This document shows positions 24,309 through 37,900 of a DNA stretch of 64,000 nt, one piece after another (positions within the stretch are counted from its first letter, which is position 1; every line of letters begins with the position of its first letter). The stretch comes from Typhlomys cinereus (lineage: Eukaryota; Chordata; Mammalia; Rodentia; Platacanthomyidae), in assembly GCA_023101885.1 (NCBI GenBank), contig JALPQD010000413.1, forward strand, positions 965,650 through 1,029,649. Direction: 5' to 3'. A program made the translations under genes and the position numbers. The notes under the pieces were generated by a model that was not told the DNA's origin, made no database searches, and was given only the letters and a program-made list of their open reading frames with translations.

Positions 24309-25139
24309 CCTCCCTTCCTATCAGCATCCCCCACAACTGAGGCACTTTTGTTCCACTGTATGATCCTATATCTAGAGCCCTAATTGTGCATTAAGCACCA
24401 CTTTGTGCAGTTATGAGTGTGGAAGAATATGTACATGACTGCAGTCTCACAAGGAAGAGCTTTGCCACCCTGGAAGTCCTCTTTCCTCTGTTCACTTCCC
24501 AGCCGGCCTCCCGTAGCCACCCATTATTATCCTGTCTCCTTAATTTTATTGCAGACCATTTTTACTCTAAGATTGTATTTGGCAGTCCACTTTGTGCTGG
24601 ATACATGATATAGAATAATGTTGGAAAAGATCATCAACCTCCCAACCCCAGGGAAAAGGTAAAGGTAGAGTCTGAAAATGTGAAATGCTGAGAATAATTC
24701 CAAGACAGCTATAAAAGACACTGAGGCAGACTGGAGTCACAGCTACAGCAAGAGGTGGCATGTAAGCTAAAACCTCTGGGTTGAAAAGAAGCCAGGTATT
24801 AAGAGCATACAGAAGATACTAACAGGTGGAGACATGGATGGTAAAATCCCAGAGGCAGAAAAGACTGGCATGCGTGAACCAGTGCAAGAGGTTTCAGGGG
24901 ATGAGGTTCCTGGCGTAATTTTGGTCTGGGAAACCACTCTTAGTGGCAAGATGTGTCCTGATTTTAAGTGTGGGGAGGTAGATTTGACTGTATTTACAGT
25001 AAAAGCCTCCTGAAGGCTTTACCCACAATGATAACATAGTTGGTTAGATATTTTCAAAAAGTCTATGTTTCAGGCTATTATTTTTACTTTTGCATTAATT
25101 CCTGTTCACTCTCTTTCTATGTATGACATTTTAAGATAC
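24307..25139. other. Intergenic stretch, nothing identified
   Basis: No gene or confident repeat recognised. Confidence 0.5.
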
Positions 25140-25348
25140 ATATTTATTCACTTATAAGAGATACAGAGAAAGAAACAAGTAGACAGAGAGAGAGAGAGAC
25201 AGAGAGAGAGAAACAGCTACATTTGTGAAGGTCAGGGGACAACTTTTAAAAGTTGGCTCTTACTTCTGTTGTGTGGGTTCCAGGGATTAAACTCGGGTTT
25301 CCAGGCCCGTGTGCAAGCCCTTTACCTGCTGAATTTACTCATCAGTCT
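25140..25348 (-). mobile_element. B3-type SINE
   Basis: AGAGAGAG tract, GGTCAGGGGACAACTT, GGGTTCCAGGGATTAAACTC and the decayed end 'gaatttactcatcagtc'. Confidence 0.8.
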
Positions 25349-26419
25349 TCCTTCTACAGTTTTTTTCCCCCATGAACCATTTGGATATAACTGTTAGCAT
25401 GGTTAAAATACTTCATCTTGTTTTTACAACGAATACAGATAGTATCTTATCTAACTTTTGAACAACTATCAACATCATGCATTCACATCAACAAGCTCAC
25501 TGAATAACCCTAATTTTACAGGGTTAACCCTAATAATGCCCTTATAGCATCTTCCCCGATGCAGAATTTAGCTTGGGGTCAGACGTTGCACTTAACTGTC
25601 ATGACTCCAGTTTTCCTTAATTTAGGACACTTCCAGGCACTTCGTCTTTTACCTGAATATTTCTGAAGAATGCAGTTCCTTTCCCTCACTATTAAAAGTA
25701 TGTTCCTCATTTTGTGTTTGTGTGGTGCTTCCTCATGATCGCACTGGGGGATGTGCCATCACTGTGATTCTGCAAAGGGAACGCCATGGCTTCTGTGGGC
25801 AGTCACATCTAGAGGTGCACAAGCCCACCTCGTTCTCATAGATGTGTTCATGATGATCACCTACTCGAGTGATGGTCTGATCTTTTCATGGGGAAGAGAT
25901 TACCTTTCATGTTCTCCCATTCAACTAGTTAACAGTCTCCATGGAGACCTTTTATCACCATGCAAGTATTTTGCTGCTTTTCAAAGTGCCCAGTAGGCTG
26001 AGCAAGATAACCCTAACTCAGCCCTATGAAGGTGGCAGATGACTTCCATATGCTCTGGTTCTCTGTGTACCTCTGCATCTTTGGTATTGAACTGCAAGCT
26101 GAGTTTTATTTTGCTCTGTTTTCTGCCAGTTTGCGGTATGCATTCATGAATTACTATTTTTTCAGTAGTTTATAGTTCATCACATTACTTAGTTATTCTG
26201 GATATTCAAATGGTATCTATTGTTTGTCCTTGACTTTGAGCTTGTCTCTGTTTCCTTGTGAATTGTTGCTGCCATATTTGTAGAGTTCCCTCTTCAATTT
26301 CCAATGGAACCCATCATCCCAGTCTTGTCTAGAGCTGCATGCTCTAGTCCTGGTCTAGCCCTTCTTCCTAGAAGCCCCGGTTCCTTGCAAGAAGGGGTGT
26401 GAGAGAGAGATTGATTCTG
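25349..26419. other. Intergenic stretch, nothing identified
   Basis: No gene or confident repeat recognised. Confidence 0.5.
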
Positions 26420-26625
26420 GGTCATACCAGGGCATCAGATTGCCTGGGTTTGATCCCAGGTCTGGATGCAGTGGCTCTTCATTCTTAGTCAAAGGGCACA
26501 GACTGTTTGTTCCTCAGTTTCTCCAGCTATAAATGGATATAAATGGATTATGGTATCTTTTGTCCCGGTGATTTAAGGAGTTACCATTTGCAAAGAATTT
26601 AGAACAGCTCTTGGCCTCTCTGAAG
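26420..26625 (+). mobile_element. MIR SINE
   Basis: AGATTGCCTGGGTTTGATCC, CTCAGTTTCTCCAGCTATAA and TTTAGAACAGCTCTTGGCC follow the sense MIR consensus in order. Confidence 0.8.
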
Positions 26626-26724
26626 AGTTAAGAATAGCAAAAGTCAATTTGTGTTCCTGCCCTGGGAAGCTTCATGCTCACGGCTGTAAGAGATACAGAG
26701 CTGTATGTGAAATCATAACTACAG

Positions 26725-27144
26725 TCATTAGGACCAAGGCCTAGTCTCTGGAAGTCCCAACCAGCTAGACTCAGCTACCTGTCCCCAGCACAACAATTGA
26801 AGAGACAAGTGAAAAGTAGAGAAAGATTTATTCAGTAAGGCTACATTGGGAAGGGGGACAAATAAGGGCGTCCATGACTCAAGTCCACCTTTGGGATATA
26901 GACAAGAGGCTTAGGCTAAGTAGAGGATGAGGCATGCACAATTAAGCAGTGCTGGTGGAGGCTTGGTCCCATCAACCATAATCTCCATTCAATGTGTCTG
27001 CAAGGTGGTCTGTGAATTAACAGAACTGTGTAAAATCTCTTGAGAGGGAAGGCACGCATGAAACTGGAGAAAATTTGGTTCACTGGAGTCTATGGATTAG
27101 ATTGCCTGATAGCACAGGTTTAAAATATCTTTTCTGCCGGGACA
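26725..27144 (-). mobile_element. LTR (ERV class unclear), antisense
   Basis: On the minus strand it would start TGTCCCGGCAGAAAAGATAT (right end 27144) and carries AATAAA in CCTTACTGAATAAATC (about 26828). Left end uncertain. Confidence 0.6.
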
Positions 27145-28285
27145 CTTATAGCATTCCCCCAGCCCCAAATACTCATCGACTTCACAATAGTCAGATTTAA
27201 TTACTTTTGTAGGATCTGTGTGCCTTTGCTAAGTGGTCTCTACATTTGCACAGTTTGGCCATGAAATCCATTCCCAGCGGTCGGTCGTTTGTAAGAATCT
27301 GTACCATGGAAGAACCTTGAGAGGGGAGAGAGACGTCCATTCGGCCTTACCTAAGTTTTGGACGATTTGGTCAAATGACTAGCCTCTCTCTGTCTCAGTT
27401 TATCCAATTATAGTTTCCCAGTGGATCCTAAACATGACCTGAAAGCTAGAGCTGGCCGTTCAATGCCACCTACACTGCCATGGCCCAGAGGTTAGACATG
27501 AATGTGGCAGTGCACTTAAATTATGCCAGGTCAGGGCAATCCCCCACCATTCCAAGCCCCCTGCAGAGTTGTCCCAGCCTTAGAACCACCAGTTTGCAGA
27601 GCCTCGGCCCCGCCCCATAAATGCCCTAGTCAGTGTTGCCAAGCCCCTCTTCTTCGCACACCGCTGCCACGCCCAGAACGTGTTGCCCAGCCTCAGCCCC
27701 GTCCCCCCATTGCCCCGCCCTCAGCCACGCCTTGTATAGTGTTGCTCAGCCTCCGACGCGGCCCTAGCCACTCTTCGTGTTGACCTGCTCCACCCCGTAC
27801 AGCCACCCGGTGCAGGCTGCCAAGTCTTCAAGTTTCGGCCCCTCACTATCCCGGCGCTCTGTCCCCCCTTCCCCATGCAGTACTGCCTTGCCGCCTCGCC
27901 CCGCCCACCGCCCCCTCCCTAGCTGCCTCGGCCCACTCGCCGCGCCTCCCTACAAAGAGTCGTCCGGCCTTGGCCCCACCCAGCCACGCCCACGCAGTGT
28001 GCCAGGCCCTGCCCTGCGCTGCCCAGGCCCTTACCCACCTCGACTCGCTACTACCCGTCCGTGTATGTACATTGTTGTCCAGTCTCGGTCCTGTCCCTCA
28101 CCGCGTGCTCTGCCATTCCGTCACCCCGGTACAGTGTTGCCTAGCCTTGGACCCGCCCCTCACCCCACCCCTCTGTGCCGCACCTCCCGCCTCTTCGTCA
28201 CGCGCCACGCCTTGTGCTCCACGGGGGCTCCGGATCTCGCCACCTCTCCCCCCGCAGCCACGCCCAGTGCAGTGTTGCCGGGCCT

Positions 28286-28420
28286 CGGCCCCGCCCCTCG
28301 CCCTCCTGCGGCCCCGCCCTCGCCCTCCCGCGGCCCCGCCCCTCGTCCTCCTGCGGCCCCGCCCCTCGTCCTCCCGCGGCCCCGCCCCTCGTCCGCCCGC
28401 GGCCCCGCCCCGTCGCCCTG
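28286..28420 (+). repeat. Tandem GC-box minisatellite, 6 units of 22-23 bp
   Basis: Units begin at 28286, 28309, 28331, 28354, 28377 and 28400 with the core CGGCCCCGCCC(C)TCG. Each carries one Sp1/KLF-type GC box. The array ends about 90 bp before the Tars3 start codon, so it probably lies in the core promoter or 5' UTR. Confidence 0.9.
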
Positions 28421-28510
28421 TCACCCGCGCTGGGCTGAGTGGCAGCGTCGCGGTCGCCGCCGCCGCTGGCAGACACCCGCGGGACGTGGTGGCCGAGGGC
28501 GGCGGGTGCC

Positions 28511-28810
28511 ATGGCGGCCGAGGCCCTGGCGGTGCAGGCCGTGGCCTCGCGCCTGCAGCGGCAAGAGGAGGACATCCGCTGGCTGTGCGCCGAGGTCCAG
28601 CGTCTGCGGGACGAGCAGCTGCAGGGGCCAGGCGCGGGCCAGCCCGAGGCCCCCAGCCGCACGCGAGAGGTGGCGCAGCTCCGGGCGGAGAACCGCGACC
28701 TGCGCCGCCTGCTGTGCCGTCTGCGGCTGCGCCTGGCGGAGGAGCGGAGCCCCCAGGCCGGCCGGGCGGCGGCGCAGGCGGAGGTCGGGCGATCGCCCTC
28801 CAGCGCGCAG
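28511..28810 (+). CDS. Tars3: Tars3 exon 1: start codon and N-terminal coiled coil
   Basis: Encodes residues 1-100. The ATG at 28511 is the first in-frame ATG after an in-frame TGA at 28436-28438 and has a good Kozak context (G at -3, G at +4). Residues about 12-85 are rich in Leu, Arg and Glu with heptad-like spacing ([36 protein letters not shown]), as expected of the leucine-zipper-like extension that separates Tars3 from Tars1. That extension is thought to mediate protein contacts within the multi-synthetase complex. The donor is CAG|GTAACC, phase 0. The exon is very GC-rich and lies inside the CpG island. Confidence 0.95.
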
Positions 28811-31800
28811 GTAACCGGGACCCAGGCACAGCGGTTCGCTGCGCGCCCTCCCACCGAGGCTCAGGTGCGGGCTCCGCGAAGGCAGCGTCCCCAGCGCCCG
28901 GGCAGATCCCCACGGCACCGGTGCCAGGCGGAGCATCGCACGTGTGTCCGCTGCTGGAGCCCTGCCCTCCTGCGGCCTGGGGAACCGCTAGGTTTCCATC
29001 GGTCTCTGCACTGATCTTACCGTGTAATTTCGCAACATAGCTGATCACACGTTTTTTCCCCAGTAGAAGAAATATGTTCATTTGTTTGAAGGGGAAAAAA
29101 ATGAGGCGTGCTTGTACAATCCAACGCTGGGAGGCTGAGGCAGGAGGACTGTTGGGATAAGTAGCAAGTACCAAGCCTGCCAGGGCTACATGGAAAGACT
29201 CTGTGTCAAGCAAAACTAAACGTAGAAAATGGAAGCGTCCGAGATTCTCCTTACTTCTTGGGCAGAAGGGCCAACATCTCTTCCCTCTGATGGCTAGTTC
29301 AGAGCAGTCTAGGACAAATTATTTAGTGGGCTCTTGCTTTGGTGGTCTATTTTGAGGGGCTCCCGGAATACTTGATGGGACTGCTTCAATACGGTATGGT
29401 GATGTTTTAGAAGGTCATTAAGGAACAAAATGTCTTGTAAAAATAACAGGTTCTAAAGGCTGTCACGTACAGTGGGATTTCTAAGATTCGTTGTAAGATG
29501 TTCCTTAGTTTGTTGCCAAGGGTAACTGTGGTGCTTGCTGTAGCAACGGCTTAATGAAGTAGTGTGTTGAAAATCTCTGGCGATAGCTATTCAGCGACAT
29601 TATTTGTTTAAAGTTTGGGTGGGGGAGTGTATGTGTGTATCTGGATTGGGGTCCCAGGGTTTCGTGCATGCTAGTTCAAGCACGAAAATAGCAGGAAAAC
29701 AGCATGGTAGTTAAAGTACTCTAATCCTTGATGGGACATTTTAAAGTCGGTGCATAAATGTGTTTAGTAAGAAGGAAAAAGATACAGATAGGAAGGGCTG
29801 AACTTTAGACTACTGACCTCTCAGGGTTAAGGTAGTGGTGGTTGGGACAGCCAGGCCCTCAGCTTCTGACCGTAGGGCACTTGCCACCCGTCGCCACCCC
29901 CTTCCTCCAGTTTCATATGTGTTGCTGTGACTTACTATTGGTGTGCCATTTACGTTTCAGCCTCCTAGTCAAAGTAGAGAAGAGGACACCAAGAAGAAGA
30001 AACTGAAGGACAGCGAGCCCAACAGGGAGGTGGGTTATTGCTATAGAAACAGTATGAAATATTACCTTGAATTTTAAGCATGAGCATGCAGGACTTTGGG
30101 TAAGAGCATAGTTACTTAAAAAGTTACTATTTGGGCTACATGAATTTTATCGACTTAAGAGACAAGTTCAGTTACAGCTAGATTTGAAGTGCTCTTCACT
30201 CTAGCTAAGGTGAGGTCATGGAGCTCTTCTTTCATTTGAGGAAATCTACCTTCTTTGCTTTTTTAAAATAAAAATCGTCAAGGTAATCAGAAAGTACTTA
30301 TTAGGATTCAATGCTTGCTAAGAGCAGAGGAAAAAACTTGGCCTCGAAGAGATAAGTCTGGTTACAGAGGTCAGACAAACGCAGGAGAAACATAATGGGT
30401 AAGTCAGCTCACTTAGCCATCTATCTGTAAGCTTAGGTTCCAAATCTGTGGCTTAACAAACTTGGGCTGAAAATGTTTGGGAGAAAAAGTACATCTGTAT
30501 TGAACATGTATGGACTGTTCTGGGCCTTATTCCCTAAGCAATATAGTATAACAAGAATTTGCTGAGTATTGAGATTGTGCTGGATATTTGAAGCAATCTA
30601 AAGAAAGTTTAAAATATACATTGCTGGAGAGATGGCTTAAGGGTTGAGACTCTGCCTTGAAAGCAGAAAGTCCTTAGTTCGGATCCCAGGTCCCACCTAA
30701 AAATGCCAGGTGGAAACCTTGACGGCCTGAACTTCTGGCCCTGGTGGGTGGAGCCTGGAAATTCCCAGAGAGAAACAAGGAGGATGTAGAAGCAATCTAG
30801 GATAATTTCACGAAGTCATCGTTGGTCCTCCACAGGGACACACAGTGCTCTCTGAGACACACACACACACACACACACAAATTTTTAAAAAAAAGTATAC
30901 AGGAGATTGTGAGAATGTTGTATACACACAGTGTGCGATTTTATCTGAAGGACCTGAGTGTCCTCAAGTTTTTGTATCCACGAGCCTCTTGGAATCAAAT
31001 CCACATGGATACCAAGAATGCTGTACATAAAGAGCTGTTGCGTACACAGAGGCTGAAAACAGCAGGAAAGGGTATGGTAAGTAAGGAGGCTGGCTTTGAG
31101 CTGGGCCCTTACAACTAAGGGGGAGTTGGCTAAGTGGGGAGAACTCTGAGGGGTTATAGGCCTTAGGCCACTCAGGACTTCACCACACTGACACTAGAAA
31201 CTTCATCAAATGGAGAGGCTTTATTGAAGCTGATCAGCGAACCACGCACCAGAGAGTTGGGATCCTGGTGCATGGCCCTGAGAATTGGATGCATGAGATT
31301 TTTTAAAGGCGGAGATCTTAATAAAGCAAAAGGCAGGAAGCAAGCAGTTTTTCATAGAAGAGGCCAGACTTTAGGAGTTATGCCAAGCAGGACTTTCCTA
31401 ACGTTGGGTATTTGCTTAAATCATGTTGATTAAACCGTGATCATTGGAATGTTTCAGGGAAACCGAACCATAATTGTTTTATCCGGGATTGCAGTAAGGT
31501 GGGGATGGGTTCATGAAGCGGTCAGCTGGTATTTTTCCTGTCTAATTTAGCAGGCTGTCTTTTAACTTGGCTACAACAGAGGGTGAAGTAGAGAGAGGCC
31601 AAGCACCTGTGTTCTGAGAACACAGTGAAATGGGACTAATTCAGCTGAGTTCATTCACCGTATTGCATCCTAATGGTTTTCAGGCAAAGGAGCCAGCTTT
31701 TATAAAAGAAAGACTGAAGCTTTTTGAAGCACTGAAGACAGATCATCAGCTCTTACTTGATGCTAAAGAAAAAAAGAATACAAATCATGTGATCACAGTG

Positions 31801-31927
31801 AGAGTGGCTGGTGGGAAGACGGTGGAAGGGGAAGCATGGAAAACAACACCTTATCACGTGGCTGCTCAGATTAGGTAAATAAATAATCGATTAAAGATAT
31901 GTATGTAATTATCTTTCTATCTATGCA

Positions 31928-31968
<41 letters not shown>

Positions 31969-34900
31969 GTCTCTCTCTCTCTTAGTTTCATATTCTGTGG
32001 CTGTAATAAATGAGGTCTGTGACTAGGTGAAGACTTTGCAAGTGCCAGCTGGTCATTGGGAGGTCGGTAGAGACAAGCAAGCAGAGCTTTTGCTGTGAAT
32101 GTGGGGGTTGGAGGATAGGAAATCTATCAGGTTCTTGCGTTTGGGAGTCAAAGATTGAGATGAGAGCACACATAGAGGATTAAGGCAGATTTTATAAGAC
32201 GAGGGAAAGAACAGAACTCACAGACATAGAGTCTGTGAGGGACGAGAGAACCATCTGATGATTGGCAGGGTCAGGGGTATTTGTTAATTTGGGCAAGCCC
32301 AGGAAAAGTGGCATTCTCTCATTGGTGAGTTCTAGTTTCTGTGGACCTGATTGGTCTGTTGTGGGGCCCAGCTCATGGCCAGACCTCTTGGCTGAGCTGA
32401 GAAATTTAGTTCATTTGCATCTGAGGAGCTCCTTTCCACCTGTACCTGTAGAGTTCATATCCATGTCTCTTCATAAACAAAGGGTTGGGGGAAGTTGGGA
32501 CCTTATCTCAGAGGGGGCTGGTGCCAACTTCTGCATAGTGAGACCTTCGAGATTTTTCCAGCAGCCTTTCTGCTCTGTCCTAGTCTAAGCTACCTAACAA
32601 AATTTTTGTCTCTCTCTCAAGAGGACAGCTTTCAGGAGTTGATTCTTACCTTCCACCTTATGGAGGCGAAGTCTTTGTTGATGCTTCTGCCACTGTGCTG
32701 CGTACTTCAGGCTGACTGGCCCAGGAGCTTCCGATGATTCTCTGTCTCTACCTCCTATCTCACCAAAGGAGTGGTAGCATTTCCACGCTGGCCTCCACCC
32801 CTGGCTTTCTATTAGGTTCCATCCAGAGCACAAGCTCAGGTCATCAGGTTTGAGGGGAGGGGGGGACACTCTTACTAGCTGAATTATCTCCCCAGCCTCC
32901 AAAAGAACAAATTTAAGAAGGATTTCAGTGGTGAAGTAAAGATAATAATGTAAGATTAGGCTATTGAACATACAATAACATTACCAAAATAATAGAAATG
33001 AAGAAAGCCAAAACATAAAGATCAACTGTGACAGGTTTATAAGTAGGACTTACCTTTGTATATAAGCAGTTGAATATCCTTTGCTGAAGAGAATTTGAAT
33101 CTTTCAACAAATTTCTACTTTTTAAAAGATGTTCTTAAAGTTATAGAGACTCAGAAGAGAGTGGTTTTATTCTAGAGAATAAATTCTCAAGTTTTATCTT
33201 TTAGTCTGGAAGGGGTGAGCCCCTGTTCCACCCAGAGAAGGCGTGAATACATTCTAAACAATATTTATATTCTTGATAAGGCTCAACTATCTGGGAAATT
33301 TGGGCTCCTGTAACTGCTAAGCATTCCTAGATAGCTACACCCAGCAGAGTAGCTGGAGAATTGTGCTAAGGATCTAGTAATATTGCCTAACTTTTAAGGA
33401 AGGAGTCCAATGCAGCATGTTTATTATTTTAAAAAAAACTTTCAATACTTGAAATAACAGACTTTAAAAAATGGCTAAGATGTTACTGTTTTATCATATA
33501 ATATCATTGCCACATAAACTTTTTCTGGGGAGATGTGAACAAATGTCTGTTCACTCTGAAGACAGAGTGAAGGAAACATTCCACTTAACTCCAGCTTTGT
33601 AAACCAATAAGTTTATGAGGCTTATTTGCAAAAAAAAGGCAGGGGGGGTTGCTTACCAGAGTGTGTGGATCCTGCACAGCTGTATCACTGCTGAGACCCA
33701 CACCGTCAGGAATGATGCCCTCATGGAAACCAGGTCATGAAGCCCCACCTTCATTTAACCTTCCACTCTCTGTATGTTTGGGTCTGTCCCAGGATCACGT
33801 GCCTGGTGGGGTCATGCACAGAGGAAGCAATGGCTGAAACTCCAGATGAGGGACTAAGTCACATTTGAAGTATAAGCCAGGAAGAGAGAAGCCCCCTCGG
33901 TTAAGCCCTGTTCCTTTCATCTCTGCTCACCACTGGGGTATTCTCCTTGAGCTTATCTCTTTCTGCTGGTATCGCTAGAAGCAGCAGGAGTTACCCAGTG
34001 TAACCAGCATCCTGCCCTTTCATATCTGTGTCCACATGTCCTACTGTAATATGGTGTGCTGTGGGGTTTATTATATATTTCGTAATAGTCTAACAGGAGC
34101 TTGTGGCTTTTCACATCTCAGTGTCTGTTTCCTTTAGCCTCTCTCCTTTGTCAGGCTAATTTTCTGTTTTCATTCCTTGTAGGTTCTTATTTCTCTATCA
34201 GTTAAGACAGAGGCTAAATGCTGCAGCAGCAAGGGTAGCATGAAGACAGTGGCTTCAGTATGATCAAAGTTTCCTTCCTACCAAACAGTCTGAAGTGGGT
34301 GATCCAGGCTGGCAGGGCAACACTTCTCTATATGGTCGTTTGGGGTCCTGAATTCCTTCCTAGTTGCTGGGCCATGCAATACAATGTTGCCCCGGTCTCC
34401 ACAGGGCAGAGTGAATGACAGGTGTGTCCTGTCCTAGTCCACAGAATGTGCAGAGAGGATTGACAAGTGCCCTTCACGTCTGAAAGATGACATATAGACA
34501 GCTATGCATAATTTCTATCCAGATCCTAGGCTCCATCTTGATTTCAGGACCACATGTAGCTGAAAGGAAAGCTGGAAAACATGGAGTAAGAGAAGGTGGA
34601 TTTGAGAACACCAAGCCGTCTATCACAGCCAACAAGATGAAAATAAAACTCTCCATGAATAATGATGTCTAACACTAAGTTCTCGTGAATGTTACTTCAT
34701 GTTCACTGTAAATGTAGAAAGATGATCCCCATTTTATAGCTGAGTAAATTGTCCAGTGTTTAAACACAGCATGGCCTCATGCCAGGGCATGGGCTCCCAA
34801 CACAGTGCTGTACTGCTGGTTGTCAGCTACAGACGCCTATGGGACTGATCCACTGTACAGCAGAGGTATAATGTTCCATTATACAGCACAGCATGGGAGC

Positions 34901-37900
34901 AGGGGCAGGGAACGCTGGCACCTGCACCGTTAGGAAAGCCTGGCTTCGTGTCATAACATAAATCATTGAAGATGGATTCCTCCAGGCATGGCAGCTTTAC
35001 TTTGAGATTTTTTTTTTTCCTGAGAAAATAATTTAGTACTAAGTTACATATTCCAGAACATTCACTACAATGTTGTCATTGCCCAATAAAAGAACAAACC
35101 CAAACCCACAAAAATATAAACAAAATGTCCAGCAAGCCTTGGTTCTATAGAAATGATTAAATAATGTGTTTTAGAAGTCTATCTAAAGATAGGAACAGTG
35201 CTATGATCTTTTTTATTAACATCAAAAAGTAGGCTATCAAGTGATATGTACAGAACTGTAACCTTATTTTTTTGCTTTGGTGTATATATATAAAATATGG
35301 AAGGATAGAAGACAAAATGCTAAATTTGTATCATTGTAAGTAATTTTTTTCTGTATTTTCCAAGTTTTGTAATTTTTTCCAAATTTTCAAATAACAATGT
35401 CATTTTGAAAAATATGAAAGAAGAAAAGGAGGAATAGAATGTCAAAGAGGGCTGGAAGGAAGGAAAGTCTCAGTGGAAGACAAGCAAAGGAAGTAGGCTC
35501 TTGCTCAAAGGTAAAATTAATCTTCAAAGAATCGAAATAGCAGTTTTCAACATTACATTGGCAAAGGTTTGAAAAAAATCTTTTAGGCAAGTGTAAATGT
35601 ACTCAGATGTTATTTGTCAGAATCTTATGGAGGTGCCTGCCCATGTGTCCTGACACTTCTGTGGGCTCACAGGAGACACAGGAAAGCCTGATGTGTGTAC
35701 GTCTTCTAGGAGAACAAAACTGAAGGTGGCCTAAACGTGCACAGCCGTGGCCAGTCCACTGCTTCTGGGCTATGTTGGGAGTCTCACTGACCACAAAGGA
35801 GTGAAAGAGCAGGTTACGGAGGCGAGATGCTCAGCGGTAAGGTGCCTGGCACAAGCCTGGTGCCCTGGGCAATCCCTGGTAGGAGAGAACTGACTTCCAA
35901 AAGTTATCATGTGTGTACCTGCTCTCTCTTCTTCCTCTCCCTCTGTCTCTCATGTCTCAAATAAAATATTATGTTGGTGACTATGCTTCGTAAAAAAATG
36001 CGAGTAAGGGGAATTTAGAGGAAAAGACTGCCAGTGACCCAAAAGGTCAAAGTAGTTATTACTAGGTGGTGACGCTAATGGGTGATTTTTATTTTATTCC
36101 TTGTGCTTTGAAACTGTCCGAGTTTTTAAAATTAGCAAATGTATACATTTTAGTTTTATCCACAATAGTTACAAATATCTATCTTATTAGCTTTTATTAT
36201 ACTTCAGCCCACTTTTTGAAAAACCCTGGGGATTATTTTAGTCTTCTCTTGTAAGGAATCACTATAATGTGATAAATGTTTTTCTCTTGCAGTCAAGAAC
36301 TGGCTGAAAATGCAGTAGTGGCCAAGGTGAATGGTGAGTTATGGGACCTGGGCCGCCCTCTGGAAGGGGACTCCACCGTGGAACTGCTGCTGCTGGACAA
36401 TGAGGAGGCCCAGGCTGTGAGTACTCAGTAGCTATGGGAAACACAGAGCAAAAGTGTGCGGACACAGGGCCACACACTCAGGCTGCGGGTCCACGGAGGC
36501 CAGCGGGCCACACTTGGGTCTTCGTGCCATAAACACTAGGGAAGAAGTCACATACTGAAATCCAGACAGCATTTAATAGATAATGAATATCTGTGCTTAT
36601 AAATCAAGGATGTTTTAGCTCCTAAGTAGCTGATATTTGTTATTACCTTAGCAACTGTTTTTTTCAGTTAGAATGTTTTATCTGCTGAACAATGTATATT
36701 TGAAAGGAATTTCTAACACTTAAATGCATGTAAATTATAATTTAATATTCATGGAAGAAATGGAAAACTCTTAAACATTAAGTGTGGTTTTCTGTAAGAT
36801 GAATATCATGTTTTTGTGTGTCAGTCTCTGGTATGCACGTCTCCTTCACTTTGCTGTCTCTTTTTAAGTGGCCCATTGCATCCGTTAAAAACCCAGCCTT
36901 TGGTTAGCTTAGATTATATTGTTATGCCTTCTGGACAGTAAGGACTGCATTATAATTTATGTTTAAAGTATGCCAAGTACAACCATGAAATTTTTGAACA
37001 GCACAATATGAATGAAAGCACATCCTAAAGCGATCCAGAAAGTGCTTGTATAAACCATCCACTCTCGGCTCTCTCCAGATGGACACCATCAGTTCTGCAC
37101 GTGTTGCACCCAGCGCTGGTGCCACTTAGGTGCCATCGTGCTAAAGTTTTCCTCAGGAAATTCTAGAGTCTAAGCCCCAAACTTGCTTGTCCTGTGATGG
37201 CCATCTCAGTGATTCCACTGCATGCTCAGTTCTCAATCCAGAGGCCTAGGGGTTATGTGTGATTGTTCTGTCAGTCAGTACTTGCTTTCTACTACTATGA
37301 CCGATAACATAGTATGACTACAAATGTGCACTTCTATGATATCATGACCCCCAAACTGCCTGCCCTATCCATTCCCATCCAAGCATGTTTTAAGATATAG
37401 ATGGAATGGTTTCAGGTTTAACATGACTTTATTTGTTTAGCATAGTCAATGACCCTTGCTAAACGGTCTGAAGGCAGCCTCATATTTTACCATATTATTT
37501 ATTATCATATTTATTTATTTAAGAGAGACAGGGAAAGAAAAGGAGAGAGAAAGAGACAGACAGAGAATACACAGGCATGCCATACAAATAATCAGAGAAC
37601 AACTTACAGCAGTCAGTGTTCTCCTTCCACCAGTTGGGCTTCCAGCGATTGAAGTTGCCAGGTGTGTGACCAGGTGCCTTACCTGAGCTATCCTGCTGAC
37701 CCGGGCTTTCTAGTCTTTACAGGCTCGTGGGGTTGTTTCTTGCCTGTCTCTTCTCCTGTAGATGTAGCTATGTGAGGACAGTAGCTCTGTCTCTCTCATT
37801 GTTTGTTGTATACCTGTGCTTAGCACAGTGCTTAGGTCAACAAGTATTGAGGTGTGAACATGCCTCAGAGTTGTGTGCTGTCTGCCAACCATCCTGACAG

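Larger units (their letters stand above)
27530..28960 (+). promoter_or_regulatory. CpG island promoter of Tars3
   Basis: Very C- and CpG-rich compared with the AT-rich flanks, and it spans exon 1. It holds many GC boxes (CCCCGCCC or its complement) and no clear TATA box near the start codon, which fits a TATA-less housekeeping promoter. The transcription start cannot be placed from sequence alone. The whole stretch is open in several frames only because of base composition. Confidence 0.85.

Noticed and set aside
27777..29213. Long open frames in several frames on both strands, up to 371 codons
   Set aside because: They come from the extreme GC content of the CpG island. Only the frame starting at 28511 has homology and proper splicing.
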